Notes: generated from the sequence alone by a model not told the origin. DNA of 64,000 nucleotides from an uncultured Clostridia bacterium (GCA_944372345.1 CALVYT010000038.1:141068-205067), one strand, 5' to 3'. Numbered from the stretch's first letter, positions 32,258-41,169 are shown. Made by a program: numbers and translations.

Positions 32258-33108
32258 GCGGCGTATTGAAAAAAGAGAAATACAGAAAGGCGATCGACCG
32301 TAAATGCAATTTCAGGGCGTGGTTCCGCTTTCTCAAAGGGCTGCTTTATCCGCTGCTCAAACTTTTGCTGCCCGGGCGTGCTCTCGGACTGGAAAATCTT
32401 CCCGAAAGCGGCGGTTATATTCTCTCGTTCAATCACAGGAGTATGCTCGACGCGCCTATGGCGTATTCGGCGATACCGATATACTGGCACTTTATTGCCA
32501 AGGAAGAATTCTATAATAACGCGTTTTTCAGGTGGCTCTTTCCACGGCTCGGAGTTATCGGGGTCAACCGCGAAAATATAGATCTGTCCACTATACGGCG
32601 GGTCGTCGGTCTGCTCAAAGGCGGGGAAGTCCTCGGGATATTCCCCGAAGGCACCCGCAACCGCGACGCGAGCGACGAGTCAATGCTGCGCGTCAAGCAC
32701 GGCGCGGCGATGTTTGCGGTGCGCGGCGGCGCGAGCGTGCTGCCCGTTTATATCTACCGCCGTCCGCGTTTTTTCCGCAGGAGCTACGTCTATATCGGAA
32801 AACCGATGGACCTCGCTTCGCGCGTAAGCGGACCGCTCACGGCGGAAAAGCTGAGCGAACTTGCCGGGGAGATAAGCGCGGGGATGGAGGAAGCCAAGGC
32901 GTATCTCTGTGAGATAATGCGCGAAAAGCGTTACGGCAGGGAAGTCCGCGCGGAAAAGAAGCGGATGAAGCTGCGCAGGAAAGAACTGCGAGCTCAGGAA
33001 AAGCGGCGCAGGGCGGAAGAGAAGAAGCTGAAAGCGGCTCAGAAGAAGCGGCTCGTCGAAGAAAAGCGCGCCGCAAAGCACGGCGGCGGAACGGAGAACG
33101 GCGGTTGA
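32254..33108 (+). CDS. plsC: 1-acyl-sn-glycerol-3-phosphate acyltransferase with basic C-terminal tail
   Basis: 284 residues. The acyltransferase motifs are NHRSMLD (His61, Asp66; HX4D), VIGVNRENIDLSTIRR and FPEGTRNRD. It makes phosphatidic acid at the membrane. From about residue 225 the protein continues as a strongly basic, Lys/Arg/Glu-rich helix of about 55 residues, absent from core PlsC enzymes and probably a coiled coil or RNA/membrane contact. It overlaps the ispH-rpsA start. Confidence 0.92.
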   Translation: MSGVLKKEKYRKAIDRKCNFRAWFRFLKGLLYPLLKLLLPGRALGLENLPESGGYILSFNHRSMLDAPMAYSAIPIYWHFIAKEEFYNNAFFRWLFPRLGVIGVNRENIDLSTIRRVVGLLKGGEVLGIFPEGTRNRDASDESMLRVKHGAAMFAVRGGASVLPVYIYRRPRFFRRSYVYIGKPMDLASRVSGPLTAEKLSELAGEISAGMEEAKAYLCEIMREKRYGREVRAEKKRMKLRRKELRAQEKRRRAEEKKLKAAQKKRLVEEKRAAKHGGGTENGG

Positions 33109-35189
33109 AGATATACAGATCTGCACATCTCGGTTTTTGTTACGGAGTCAGGCGGTCGGTCGCGCTTGCGGAAAAAGACTACGGCGCGCCCGTCTATACT
33201 TACGGAGAACTGATACACAATTCGCGCATCGTGAGCGCGCTCGAATGCAAAGGAGTGTATGCGGTCGGGTCGCCCGACGAAGTCCCCGAAGGTTCGGTGC
33301 TCGTCATCCGTTCCCACGGCGCGCCCGTGGAAAAGATCGCGGAAGCCGAAAAGAGAGGGCTGCGCATCGTCGACGCCACCTGTCCGTTCGTCGGCAGGAC
33401 GAGAAAGATAGTCGCGGAGAAATTCGCCGCGGGCTATACGATCGCCGTGTTCGGAAAACGCGATCATCCCGAAGTCGCGGGGATAAATTCCATCTGCGGA
33501 TATAATGCCGTGATCGTGGACGGCGAAACGATCCCCGAGGCGCTTTTGACTGCCGAAAAGGTATGTCTTGTCGCGCAGACCACCGCTTCGGCGAAAAAAT
33601 TTGCAAATATCGCGGAGAAATTTACAAAAGAAGGATTAAAAACAGTTGAAATATTTGACACAATTTGTTATACTACTCAAGAGCGTCAAAGAGAGGCGGA
33701 CTTAATGTCGCGTTTTTGCGACAAAATGCTCGTTATCGGAGACGCCAAAAGTTCCAACACGCTGAAACTGAAAGAGATCTGCGAAAGAAATTGCGCGGCA
33801 TATCTTATCTGTTCGGCGGAGGAGCTGAAAGAAATAAAATTCAATGCCGACGATAAGATAGGAATAGTCGCCGGCGCATCGGCTCCCGAGGAGTCGATAA
33901 CGGAGGTACTTCAATACATGGACAACAACTACACCGAAGCAACGAATGAAGAATTCTTGCAGGCGGTCGACGCCGATGGAACAAGCGGCAAACTGAGCAG
34001 CGGAAAGAAGATGACCGTCAAGGTCATATCGGCGGACGATAAAGGCATCATCGTCAACTTCGGCGCAAAAGCGGACGGTTTTATTTCCGCGGAAGAAGCC
34101 ACTCTCGACGGAACTTACAACCCTGCCGATTACCCCAAAGATACGGAACTCGAAGTCAAATGTCTCGGTAACAAGACGGAGGACGGTGTTTACCGTTTCT
34201 CCAAGAAAGCAATAGACGAGATCAAAGAAGGCGACAAAGTCGTCGATACGATAAGAAACGGCGAAGAATTCGAACTTAAAGTCGACCGCGCCGTCGAGCG
34301 CGACGCAGCCAAGAAAAAGGGCGGCGGACTGCTCGGCAAACTGGGAACGTATACGGTGTTCATTCCCGCGTCCCAGATCAAGGAGAGATACGTCAGCGAT
34401 CTCAAACCCTATGTGGGCAAGACGCTGCGTCTTGTCAGCCTCGAGATCAACGACGAGTCCAAGAGGATCGTTGCGAGCCAGAAGGTCATTCTCGTGCGCG
34501 AGCGCAAGGAAAAGGAAGAGATATTCTGGGCTAACGTCGTTCCCGGCGTTATCGTCAGCGGCAAGGTCAAGAGCATAAGCAAGTTCGGCGCGTTCGTCAG
34601 CGTCGACGGATACGACTGCCTCGTGCATATCGGCGACGTTTCCTGGGTGAAGTTCAAGTCCATAGAGGACATCCTCAAAGTCGGTAAGAAGTACGACTTC
34701 GTCGTGCTCAAAGCCGACAGAGAGAAAGGCAAAGTATCGCTCGGCTACAAGCAGCTTCAGAAGCATCCTTTCGACGTTGCCATCGAGAATCACCCCGTGG
34801 GATCGGTGTTCACCGGCAAAGTCACGTCCATAATGCCTTTCGGCGCGTTCGTGGAGGTCGAGCCGGGCGTGGAAGGTCTTGTCCACGTTTCCGAAGCGAG
34901 CAACACTTACGTCAAGAACATAAGCGACATTTACAAAGTGGGCGACGAAGTGGAAGTCAAAGTGCTTGCCGTCGATTCCGAGAACAAGCGCATAACCCTC
35001 AGCGCGAAGGCTTGTATGCCCGAGCTTGCGCCCGAGGAGAAGCCGGCGAGAGCTGGCAGGGACTCCAAGCCCCGCGCGCAGAAGAGAAGAGATGGCGAGC
35101 AGCGCGATTCCGCCGATGCGGAATGGAGCGAGGACGCGGGCAACAACCCGTTCGCAGATCTCCTCAAAGACCTCGAAGTCAAGAAATGA
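33105..35189 (+). CDS. ispH-rpsA: Fusion of 4-hydroxy-3-methylbut-2-enyl diphosphate reductase and ribosomal protein S1
   Basis: 694 residues. Residues 1-271 are IspH, the iron-sulfur enzyme of the last MEP step: LGFCYGVRRSV, SHGAPVEKI, ATCPFVGRTRKIV and TICYTTQERQ carry the cluster cysteines and substrate contacts. Residues 272-694 hold four S1 RNA-binding repeats, strongest in the last two (SISKFGAFVSVDGYDCLVHIG, about residues 490-510; IMPFGAFVEVEPGVEGLVHV). Such fusions are known in Clostridia. The start is TTG at 33105, overlapping plsC. The S1 part begins at an in-frame ATG with its own Shine-Dalgarno (see 33902). The C-terminal tail is charged and low-complexity. Confidence 0.95.
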   Translation: MKIYRSAHLGFCYGVRRSVALAEKDYGAPVYTYGELIHNSRIVSALECKGVYAVGSPDEVPEGSVLVIRSHGAPVEKIAEAEKRGLRIVDATCPFVGRTRKIVAEKFAAGYTIAVFGKRDHPEVAGINSICGYNAVIVDGETIPEALLTAEKVCLVAQTTASAKKFANIAEKFTKEGLKTVEIFDTICYTTQERQREADLMSRFCDKMLVIGDAKSSNTLKLKEICERNCAAYLICSAEELKEIKFNADDKIGIVAGASAPEESITEVLQYMDNNYTEATNEEFLQAVDADGTSGKLSSGKKMTVKVISADDKGIIVNFGAKADGFISAEEATLDGTYNPADYPKDTELEVKCLGNKTEDGVYRFSKKAIDEIKEGDKVVDTIRNGEEFELKVDRAVERDAAKKKGGGLLGKLGTYTVFIPASQIKERYVSDLKPYVGKTLRLVSLEINDESKRIVASQKVILVRERKEKEEIFWANVVPGVIVSGKVKSISKFGAFVSVDGYDCLVHIGDVSWVKFKSIEDILKVGKKYDFVVLKADREKGKVSLGYKQLQKHPFDVAIENHPVGSVFTGKVTSIMPFGAFVEVEPGVEGLVHVSEASNTYVKNISDIYKVGDEVEVKVLAVDSENKRITLSAKACMPELAPEEKPARAGRDSKPRAQKRRDGEQRDSADAEWSEDAGNNPFADLLKDLEVKK
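33646..33674 (+). promoter_or_regulatory. Candidate internal promoter inside ispH, upstream of the S1 part
   Basis: TTGAAA (33646-33651), exactly 17 bases, TATACT (33669-33674), in an AT-rich patch of the ispH coding sequence. It would start transcripts at about 33681 that contain the whole S1 part but no intact IspH. Confidence 0.5.
33902..33920 (+). promoter_or_regulatory. Internal Shine-Dalgarno and start codon at the IspH/S1 junction
   Basis: GGAGG (33902-33906) stands 11 bases before an in-frame ATG (33918) that begins MDNNYTEATNEEFL, just where the IspH fold ends. Initiation here would give a 423-residue free S1-like protein. Confidence 0.55.
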
Positions 35190-35208
35190 CCGTATTGCCG
35201 GTAATACG

Positions 35209-35238
35209 AAGCGGATCCGCAAAAACGGGTCCGCTTTT
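35209..35238 (+). terminator. Terminator after ispH-rpsA
   Basis: An 11-bp stem (35209-35219 with 35226-35236, one G-T pair), loop CAAAAA, T-run continuing to 35238. It ends the surE-to-rpsA gene string. Confidence 0.85.
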
Positions 35239-35305
35239 GCCGTTACCGAGCGACGCGCCGTTATCCGCATTTTAAGACGTTCTTCGCGTTTTTTTGTCAA
35301 ACTCT

Positions 35306-35334
35306 TTACAAATGCGGCGCAATGTAGTATAATA
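35306..35334 (+). promoter_or_regulatory. Promoter of the zinc-ribbon protein gene
   Basis: TTTACA (35306-35311), 17-base spacer, perfect TATAAT (35329-35334). A GGAGGGAG Shine-Dalgarno lies just before the ATG at 35358. Confidence 0.85.
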
Positions 35335-35357
35335 GGCGTGAAAATACGGAGGGAGAT

Positions 35358-36890
35358 ATGGCTTCGTTCCACGCGATCTGCTTATACTGCGGAAAAAGTG
35401 TATATTTCGAGCGTAACAAGGAGGACGAATACGTCTGTCCTTATTGCGGCAGGCATACGACTTATTCCGAACTGCTTGCGGGCGGGAATATCATAAACGT
35501 GGAACAGGCAAGAGCCGATTACGCGACCGCGCACGAATATTTCTCCGCGGGCGATTTCGCCATGGCGGAAAAGTTTTTCGACAAGGTGCGTAAGATCGAT
35601 AAGAACAACTTTTTTGCCGAATATTTTTACAGACTTTCGGATATACGCAGAAAGCGGCAGGAGGGCAAACTCTGCGGCGCGGAATTCGTTATGGATATGC
35701 TCGCGGAGTCCGTCGCGAAGATGAAGCTGACGAGCCAGCCCGTGAACGTAAAGCGCGGGTTTCTGCTCCACGCGTTTGCGGAAACGGAATCCTTGCTCGG
35801 CGCTCTGTACGACACGATAGGCGCGCTGTACTGCAAGCCCGAGGACGCCGACACGGCGCGCAGGGAATATATCGTTATGGGCAGGGACTGCCGCAGGCTC
35901 ACCATGCTCGACCGCGACGCGGCTATGCTCGGCGACGGAGAGGTGAGCGCACACGTCGTATCCGTATGCGAAGTCGTGATGCGCGCTTTACAACGGGCGG
36001 TATCCTTCATTTCGTCGGGGGACGCGCTGTCAATGCCGTCTGCGGAAATATGCGACGAAGCGAAAGCGCTCTACGGCGTGTTTATACATTTCGTCCGCAC
36101 GATAAGACCGGGATATACGGTCGGCGGGTGCGAAGCCGTATACAAGGACAACGCGGCGTACAACGCGGCGGCAAAAACGGCTGTTTTGGAATTTGCGAGA
36201 TCGGAAAAAGCGGACGCACGCAGATTCCTGACGACCCGCGGAGAGGCGTTCGGTAATATGATGTACCGCTGCCGCACCGCGTTCGACTATACTTACAATA
36301 CGATATTCGTCTGCCCGGGCGGAAAAACGGGCAGCCGCGAAGAAGCCGCGCTGATAGGCGACGCGATCTTGTTCTCGGAACAGATAATGATGCCGAGAGC
36401 GAGCGTCGGTCCCGACGGACTGGTCGAACTCACGGCTAACGACTATTCGGTCCTGACGGAGTTTTCGCGAAAACTCTCGGCGCTCGTGAGCGAACTCGAA
36501 ACGCTGGATAAGCCGTTGCTCGATTCGTCGCTCGAAAGACTGTATTCGTCCGTATGCGAAGCGGTCCGCTACCGTTTCAACGAGGAAGAGCCGCGCCTTC
36601 GCCGAGAGATAGACGAAGCGCGCATGCAGAAGAACAGAAAATATTTTCATTACCGCAATCTTATGTTCGGGATCGTGTGCGCGAGCGCGGCGGCTTTGAC
36701 GCGTATCGTTCCGTATACGGGGCATCGTCTCGGCGACAGGATAAGACTGCTTAAGATCGGCAAGCAGGCGGCGGACGTGCTGCTATATATGTTCGGGTAC
36801 AGGCTCGAGGACATAGAAAAAGTCCCCAAATTCTCGTCGCTGACGGAAATTTACGGCTGTATAAACACCGATCTCAAACTGCTGTCATAA
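35358..36890 (+). CDS. Uncharacterised protein with N-terminal zinc ribbon and helical repeats
   Basis: 510 residues; I do not recognise the family. A four-cysteine zinc ribbon opens the protein (Cys8, Cys11, Cys27, Cys30 in CLYC and CPYC). A TPR-like helical pair follows (ATAHEYFSAGDFAMAEKFFD, residues about 57-76), then about 400 mostly helical residues with scattered hydrophobic segments but no clear membrane span or signal peptide. A strong promoter and Shine-Dalgarno indicate vegetative expression. The dipeptidase gene follows 8 bases later, so they may be cotranscribed. A scaffold or RNA/protein-binding role is only a guess from the architecture. Confidence 0.8.
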   Translation: MASFHAICLYCGKSVYFERNKEDEYVCPYCGRHTTYSELLAGGNIINVEQARADYATAHEYFSAGDFAMAEKFFDKVRKIDKNNFFAEYFYRLSDIRRKRQEGKLCGAEFVMDMLAESVAKMKLTSQPVNVKRGFLLHAFAETESLLGALYDTIGALYCKPEDADTARREYIVMGRDCRRLTMLDRDAAMLGDGEVSAHVVSVCEVVMRALQRAVSFISSGDALSMPSAEICDEAKALYGVFIHFVRTIRPGYTVGGCEAVYKDNAAYNAAAKTAVLEFARSEKADARRFLTTRGEAFGNMMYRCRTAFDYTYNTIFVCPGGKTGSREEAALIGDAILFSEQIMMPRASVGPDGLVELTANDYSVLTEFSRKLSALVSELETLDKPLLDSSLERLYSSVCEAVRYRFNEEEPRLRREIDEARMQKNRKYFHYRNLMFGIVCASAAALTRIVPYTGHRLGDRIRLLKIGKQAADVLLYMFGYRLEDIEKVPKFSSLTEIYGCINTDLKLLS

Positions 36891-36898
36891 TAAACATT

Positions 36899-37723
36899 GT
36901 GATATTCGATCTGCATAACGATCTTCCGACGGCGGCTCCGCCGAGGGATCGGAAAAGATTGCTTGCGGAATATGCCGCCGACGGTCTGACGAAAGCCGTT
37001 TTCGCGATCTGGACGACACGGCTGCCCGCAGGATATTCGCTGCGCGACTATATCGTGCAGAACGCACCGTTCGGCGCTTTTCCCGCGATAGAGGATCTCG
37101 GCAGAGCCGATCTCGGCGAGGCGTTCGCCATTCGTCCCGTATACGCGTCGCTGACGTGGAACGGAGAGAATTCTCTTGCCGGCGGCTGCGGCTCGGAAAC
37201 GCCGCTGAAAGCGGAAGGACGGGCGGCAATATCCGAAATGGCGGCGCGCGGTATCGCGCTCGATGTTTCCCACTTGTCGGATTCGTCGATGACGGAGGCT
37301 TTGGACAGAGCCGGGGAATGCGGCTGCCGCGTGCTTGCGTCGCATACCGCATCGCGCGCTCTGTGCTTTCATCCCCGCAATCTGACGGACGAGATCGCCG
37401 GGCGTATAGCGGCGGCGGGCGGGATCGTCGGTATCGCCGCCGTGCCCGACTTTCTGCGCGAGGGATCGCGCCGCGGCGGGAAGTGCGGTATCCGCGATCA
37501 CGCCGCGCACATACTTCATATGTGCGAAGCTGCGGGAACAAAACATGTGGCGGTCGGCACGGATTTTTTCGGTACGGCGGTATGTCCGGACGGACTGTCT
37601 CGGTACGCCGACTTTGCGCGACTTGCGGACATCCTCGCAAAAGAGGGACTTTCCGCAGCAGAAACCGAAGATATTTTTTATTACAATGCCGAAAGGTTTT
37701 TCGGCGCACGGGAGACCATATGA
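36899..37723 (+). CDS. Membrane dipeptidase family (peptidase M19), short form
   Basis: 274 residues, shorter than the usual 310-400. Zinc-site motifs are FDLHNDLP at the N-terminus, LDVSHLSD, and LASHTASRALCFHPRNLTDE (about residues 151-170). GTDFFG matches the catalytic GSDFDG region but with Phe in place of the second Asp. It would hydrolyse dipeptides, possibly D-amino-acid-containing. No signal peptide, so cytoplasmic. The GTG start has no Shine-Dalgarno; the stop overlaps the purB start. Confidence 0.88.
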   Translation: MIFDLHNDLPTAAPPRDRKRLLAEYAADGLTKAVFAIWTTRLPAGYSLRDYIVQNAPFGAFPAIEDLGRADLGEAFAIRPVYASLTWNGENSLAGGCGSETPLKAEGRAAISEMAARGIALDVSHLSDSSMTEALDRAGECGCRVLASHTASRALCFHPRNLTDEIAGRIAAAGGIVGIAAVPDFLREGSRRGGKCGIRDHAAHILHMCEAAGTKHVAVGTDFFGTAVCPDGLSRYADFARLADILAKEGLSAAETEDIFYYNAERFFGARETI

Positions 37724-39147
37724 AAGACATCTACGAAAATCCGCTCATAACCAGATACGCTTCTGCCGAAATGGCGCGCGTATTTTCCGACGACAACCGC
37801 TTCACGACCTGGCGCAGGCTGTGGATAGCGCTTGCCGAGGGCGAAAAGAAACTCGGACTGAATATTACGGACGAGCAGATAGCGCAGATGAAAGCGCACG
37901 TTTCGGATATAAATTACGCCGACGCGGCGGCGCGCGAAAAGGAAGTCAGGCACGACGTTATGGCGCATGTCTATGCGTTCGGTCTGCAGGCGCCTGCCGC
38001 CGAACCCATTATCCATCTCGGCGCCACGAGTTGCTACGTCACGGATAACGCGGAAGTCATCCTGATGAAAGAGGCGCTCGAACTGATAAAGGGCAAGCTG
38101 CTTCAGGCGATGAAAAAGTTGTCGGCGTTCGCGCTCGCGCATAAGGGACAGCCGACGCTCGGATTTACCCACCTTCAGCCCGCGCAGCTCACCACGGTGG
38201 GCAAGCGCGCCTGCCTGTGGTTGCAGGATCTGCTGATGGACTACGAGGATCTCTGCGCCGTCATCGACGGGCTGAAACTGCGCGGAGTAAAAGGAACGAC
38301 GGGCACGCAGGCGAGCTTTATGACGCTGTTCGACGGAGACGGGGAAAAAGTCAAAGCTCTCGAAAAATACGTCGTGGAAAAGATGGGATTCAAGTCCGCG
38401 TTCGCCGTTTCGGGGCAGACGTATACGCGCAAGCTGGATTACAACGTGCTGTCCGTGCTTTCGCGCATAGCGCAGAGCGCGTATAAATTCGCTAACGACC
38501 TGCGCATATTGCAGAATATGAAAGAGATCGAAGAGCCGTTCGAGAAGAATCAGATCGGTTCGTCCGCAATGGCTTACAAGCGCAATCCGATGCGCAGCGA
38601 GCGCATATGCGCGCTTGCGAGATACGTCATAACGCTGCCCGAGAACGAGGCGATAACCGCATCGACCCAGTGGTTCGAGCGCACGCTCGACGACAGCGCA
38701 AACAAGCGTATCACGATACCGCAGGCGTTCCTTGCTACGGACGGAGTGCTCAATCTCTATGTAAACGTCGCAGGCGGGCTTGTGGTATACGATAAAGTCA
38801 TTGCCAAGCACATCGCCGCCGAACTGCCGTTTATGGCGACGGAGACCGTACTTATGGAATGCGTCAAGGCGGGCGGAGATCGTCAGGAACTGCACGAACT
38901 GATCCGCCGTCACTCGATGGATGCCGCTGCCGTGGTCAAGCGCGAGGGCGGAGATAACGATCTGATAAGTCGCATAAAGGGCGATCCCGCGTTCGCCGCC
39001 GTCAAAGACGGTATAGACGCGATAATGGACCCCCGCAATTTCATCGGCAGGGCGGAAGCGCAGACGGAAGAATTCATAGCCGATTATATCGCGCCCGTGC
39101 TTCAAAAGGAAAAAATTTCCGACGAAGAAACGTCGATAAACGTATGA
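37720..39147 (+). CDS. purB: Adenylosuccinate lyase
   Basis: 475 residues. It acts twice in purine synthesis (SAICAR to AICAR, adenylosuccinate to AMP). Seen: HDVMAHVYAFG, HLGATSCYVTDNA, GFTHLQPAQLTTVGKRA and the fumarase/aspartase signature GSSAMAYKRNPMRSERI. Length fits the eukaryote-like PurB form. The start ATG overlaps the dipeptidase stop in an ATGA. Confidence 0.96.
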   Translation: MKDIYENPLITRYASAEMARVFSDDNRFTTWRRLWIALAEGEKKLGLNITDEQIAQMKAHVSDINYADAAAREKEVRHDVMAHVYAFGLQAPAAEPIIHLGATSCYVTDNAEVILMKEALELIKGKLLQAMKKLSAFALAHKGQPTLGFTHLQPAQLTTVGKRACLWLQDLLMDYEDLCAVIDGLKLRGVKGTTGTQASFMTLFDGDGEKVKALEKYVVEKMGFKSAFAVSGQTYTRKLDYNVLSVLSRIAQSAYKFANDLRILQNMKEIEEPFEKNQIGSSAMAYKRNPMRSERICALARYVITLPENEAITASTQWFERTLDDSANKRITIPQAFLATDGVLNLYVNVAGGLVVYDKVIAKHIAAELPFMATETVLMECVKAGGDRQELHELIRRHSMDAAAVVKREGGDNDLISRIKGDPAFAAVKDGIDAIMDPRNFIGRAEAQTEEFIADYIAPVLQKEKISDEETSINV

Positions 39148-39153
39148 CGGACA

Positions 39154-39176
39154 ACGCGCGCCCGAAAGGCGCGCGT
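39154..39176 (+). terminator. Hairpin after purB
   Basis: A perfect 9-bp GC-rich stem (39154-39162 with 39168-39176) with a CGAAA loop; the tail (CCGTTATATTTT) is only loosely T-rich. Probably the end of the 35358-purB transcript. Confidence 0.6.
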
Positions 39177-39237
39177 CCGTTATATTTTCACGATTTCGGG
39201 GGATAAATGAAAATAATGCATTCGGGAGGTGCAGACA

Positions 39238-40899
39238 TTGTACGAAGCCGATAATAAAATAGCGCCGCGCGGCGAAAGATCGGGCGCGGCGGACTATCTT
39301 ACGATACTTTTCTTTGCGTTATACTTCGCGATCCTGTTCGCGGAGCGGCTTGCCGCCGTCATCGTCGGGTTCGTTTCCGTGCGGTTTTATGCGGATGACG
39401 ATCCCGCGCAATGGTATTCGCATATCGCGACTCTTGCCGCTCTCGTTTCGTCGCTGCCGGTGGCTTTATCGTGCGGCGCGGCGGCGCGGTTTTTGTTTAC
39501 TCGTCGTAGCGATGACTTTGCCCGTATCGACTTTCGCAGGCTCGCGACCGCGGCGGGGCTGATCCTCGTCGGCGGCATGGCGCATACGGAATTTACGCTG
39601 CTCGGCGTGCAGTTCGCCGCCTACGGCTGTCTGCTGCTTTCAATGCTGCTGCGCACGCTGTCGGCAGCTAAACTGCGCCGCCCGGACGTCGGCGCGGGCA
39701 GGCTTGCCGTGTCGTATCTCTATCTCGCTTGCTTTTCCATGGCTATCCCCGTGGTGTACGGGACAAGCATTCCCGAGGAGATCGCGTTCGTGACGATCGA
39801 AGCGTTGACCGCGCTCGTGCTCGTCGCTGCGTTCGCGTTTCTGCTGTCGCGTTTTATGCGCAGCGGCGGGCTCGTGAATTTCGGTATTCCTTTGCTCGTG
39901 TTCACGGCAGCGGCAGATATAACGATCGTGGTTATGCGTTCGCCGGAAACCGTCAATTATTTCCTTATCGTTTTTCTCGTCCTTACGGTCGCGCTCTGGA
40001 CAGCGGGGCGCGCGGCATTCGGAAACCGCGTACTGCTGTATTTCGGCGGGAAATACGCGCGGAAAAAATATTTCGAGGGCTGGTACGTTAAATTCGTTAC
40101 GGCGGAAGGGGAAGCCGTCGCGCTCATACCGTCTTTTCACGCCGACGCCGACGGTAATGCGTATTCTATGCTGCAAGTCGCGGGAGAGCAGTCTTTCGGC
40201 ATACGCTTTCCCGCGGACGCTCTGACGGCTCGGGAGGATATGTTCTGCGTTAAACTCGGTGATTCGCAGTTCGGAGCGGGTGGAGCGGTAATCGACGCGG
40301 AGGCGGACGGGCATAAGATATGCGGAGAGGTCGCGTTCGGTAAACTCACGCCACCGCGACGCGACATAATGGGTCCGTTCGCGTCCTTTCCGTTTATGGA
40401 ATGCAAGCACGGAGTGATCTCTATGATGCATTCGCTGTCGGGAAAGCTGTGCGTCGACGGTAAAGTGTACGACTTCGACGGCGGAACGGGATATATCGAA
40501 AAGGATATGGGCAGATCGTTCCCGTCGTCGTATCTTTGGACGCAGGGGACGGACGGCAGATCCTCCGTTATGATCTCCGTCGCGGAGATACCGTATCTCG
40601 GACTGCGGTTCACCGGCTGCATAAGTTTCGCGTATACCGGCGGAAAGGAATACCGTCTTGCGACGTACCGTCTGGCGCGCGCTTCGGTCGATAACGACGG
40701 AGTAACTGTTTCGCAGTGCGGGATGAAGCTGACGGCGGAGCCGCTTGCGGAGGACCCGCGTGCGCTTCTCGCTCCGTCGCGCGGAGGAATGAGGATCGTC
40801 CGCGAAAGTCCGTCCGCAGAGGTGCGCTATTCTTTATGCCGCCGGGACGAAACGCTGCTCGATATGACCTGCCTCGGCGCGGGGTATGAAAAGGGGTAA
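39238..40899 (+). CDS. Membrane protein fused to a tocopherol-cyclase-like domain
   Basis: 553 residues from the TTG at 39238, chosen because GGGAGGTG lies seven bases upstream; an in-frame GTG at 39229 overlaps that site. Residues about 20-260 form seven or so membrane helices of no recognised family. Residues about 275-550 match the tocopherol-cyclase-like (lipocalin-related) family: YFEGWYVKFV, ALIPSFHADADGNAYSMLQV, GPFASFPFMECKHGVISMMH, and FDGGTGYIEKDMGRSFPSSY. Tocopherol itself is not expected in an anaerobic Firmicute, so a lipid or carotenoid-like ligand is only a guess. It stands alone between two terminators. Confidence 0.8.
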   Translation: MYEADNKIAPRGERSGAADYLTILFFALYFAILFAERLAAVIVGFVSVRFYADDDPAQWYSHIATLAALVSSLPVALSCGAAARFLFTRRSDDFARIDFRRLATAAGLILVGGMAHTEFTLLGVQFAAYGCLLLSMLLRTLSAAKLRRPDVGAGRLAVSYLYLACFSMAIPVVYGTSIPEEIAFVTIEALTALVLVAAFAFLLSRFMRSGGLVNFGIPLLVFTAAADITIVVMRSPETVNYFLIVFLVLTVALWTAGRAAFGNRVLLYFGGKYARKKYFEGWYVKFVTAEGEAVALIPSFHADADGNAYSMLQVAGEQSFGIRFPADALTAREDMFCVKLGDSQFGAGGAVIDAEADGHKICGEVAFGKLTPPRRDIMGPFASFPFMECKHGVISMMHSLSGKLCVDGKVYDFDGGTGYIEKDMGRSFPSSYLWTQGTDGRSSVMISVAEIPYLGLRFTGCISFAYTGGKEYRLATYRLARASVDNDGVTVSQCGMKLTAEPLAEDPRALLAPSRGGMRIVRESPSAEVRYSLCRRDETLLDMTCLGAGYEKG

Positions 40900-40902
40900 A
40901 CG

Positions 40903-40936
40903 AAAACGGTACGCTTCGGAGCGTACCGTTTTTTGC
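40903..40936. terminator. Bidirectional terminator between the 39238 gene and the tRNAs
   Basis: A perfect 13-bp stem (40903-40915 with 40920-40932) with a TCGG loop, T-run on the + strand to 40934 and a TTTT-rich exit on the minus strand. It serves the + strand gene and the minus-strand tRNA transcript. Confidence 0.9.
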
Positions 40937-40963
40937 GAGATCGCCGTTCGGGAAGTGCCGGAT

Positions 40964-41049
40964 TGGTGCCCGAAGTCGGGGTCGAACCGACACTGTGTTT
41001 CCACAAACGGATTTTAAGTCCGTCGCGTCTGCCATTCCGCCATTCGGGC
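40964..41049 (-). tRNA. tRNA-Leu(TAA)
   Basis: 86 bases with encoded CCA. The acceptor stem pairs GCCCGAA with TTCGGGC; the anticodon loop CTTAAAA gives TAA (complement at 41014-41016); a long variable arm and the TTCGACC T-loop are present. Cotranscribed with tRNA-Cys five bases upstream. Confidence 0.96.
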
Positions 41050-41054
41050 TTAAT

Positions 41055-41129
41055 TGGAGGTACCACCCGGATTTGAACCGGGGAGTCGGGGCTTTGCAGG
41101 CCCGTGCCTTACCACTTGGCTATGGTACC
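41055..41129 (-). tRNA. tRNA-Cys(GCA)
   Basis: 75 bases with encoded CCA. The acceptor stem pairs GGTACCA with TGGTACC; the discriminator is U, an identity element of tRNA-Cys; the anticodon loop CTGCAAA gives GCA (complement at 41095-41097); the T-loop is TTCAAAT. Confidence 0.96.
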
Positions 41130-41169
41130 GTGACCGTTTGTCGTGAACTTATCTCGCAGTCGCTTATAT

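Noticed and set aside
40964..41129. tRNA pair as an integration site for a mobile element
   Set aside because: No integrase, no repeated tRNA 3' end and no foreign-looking genes on either side.
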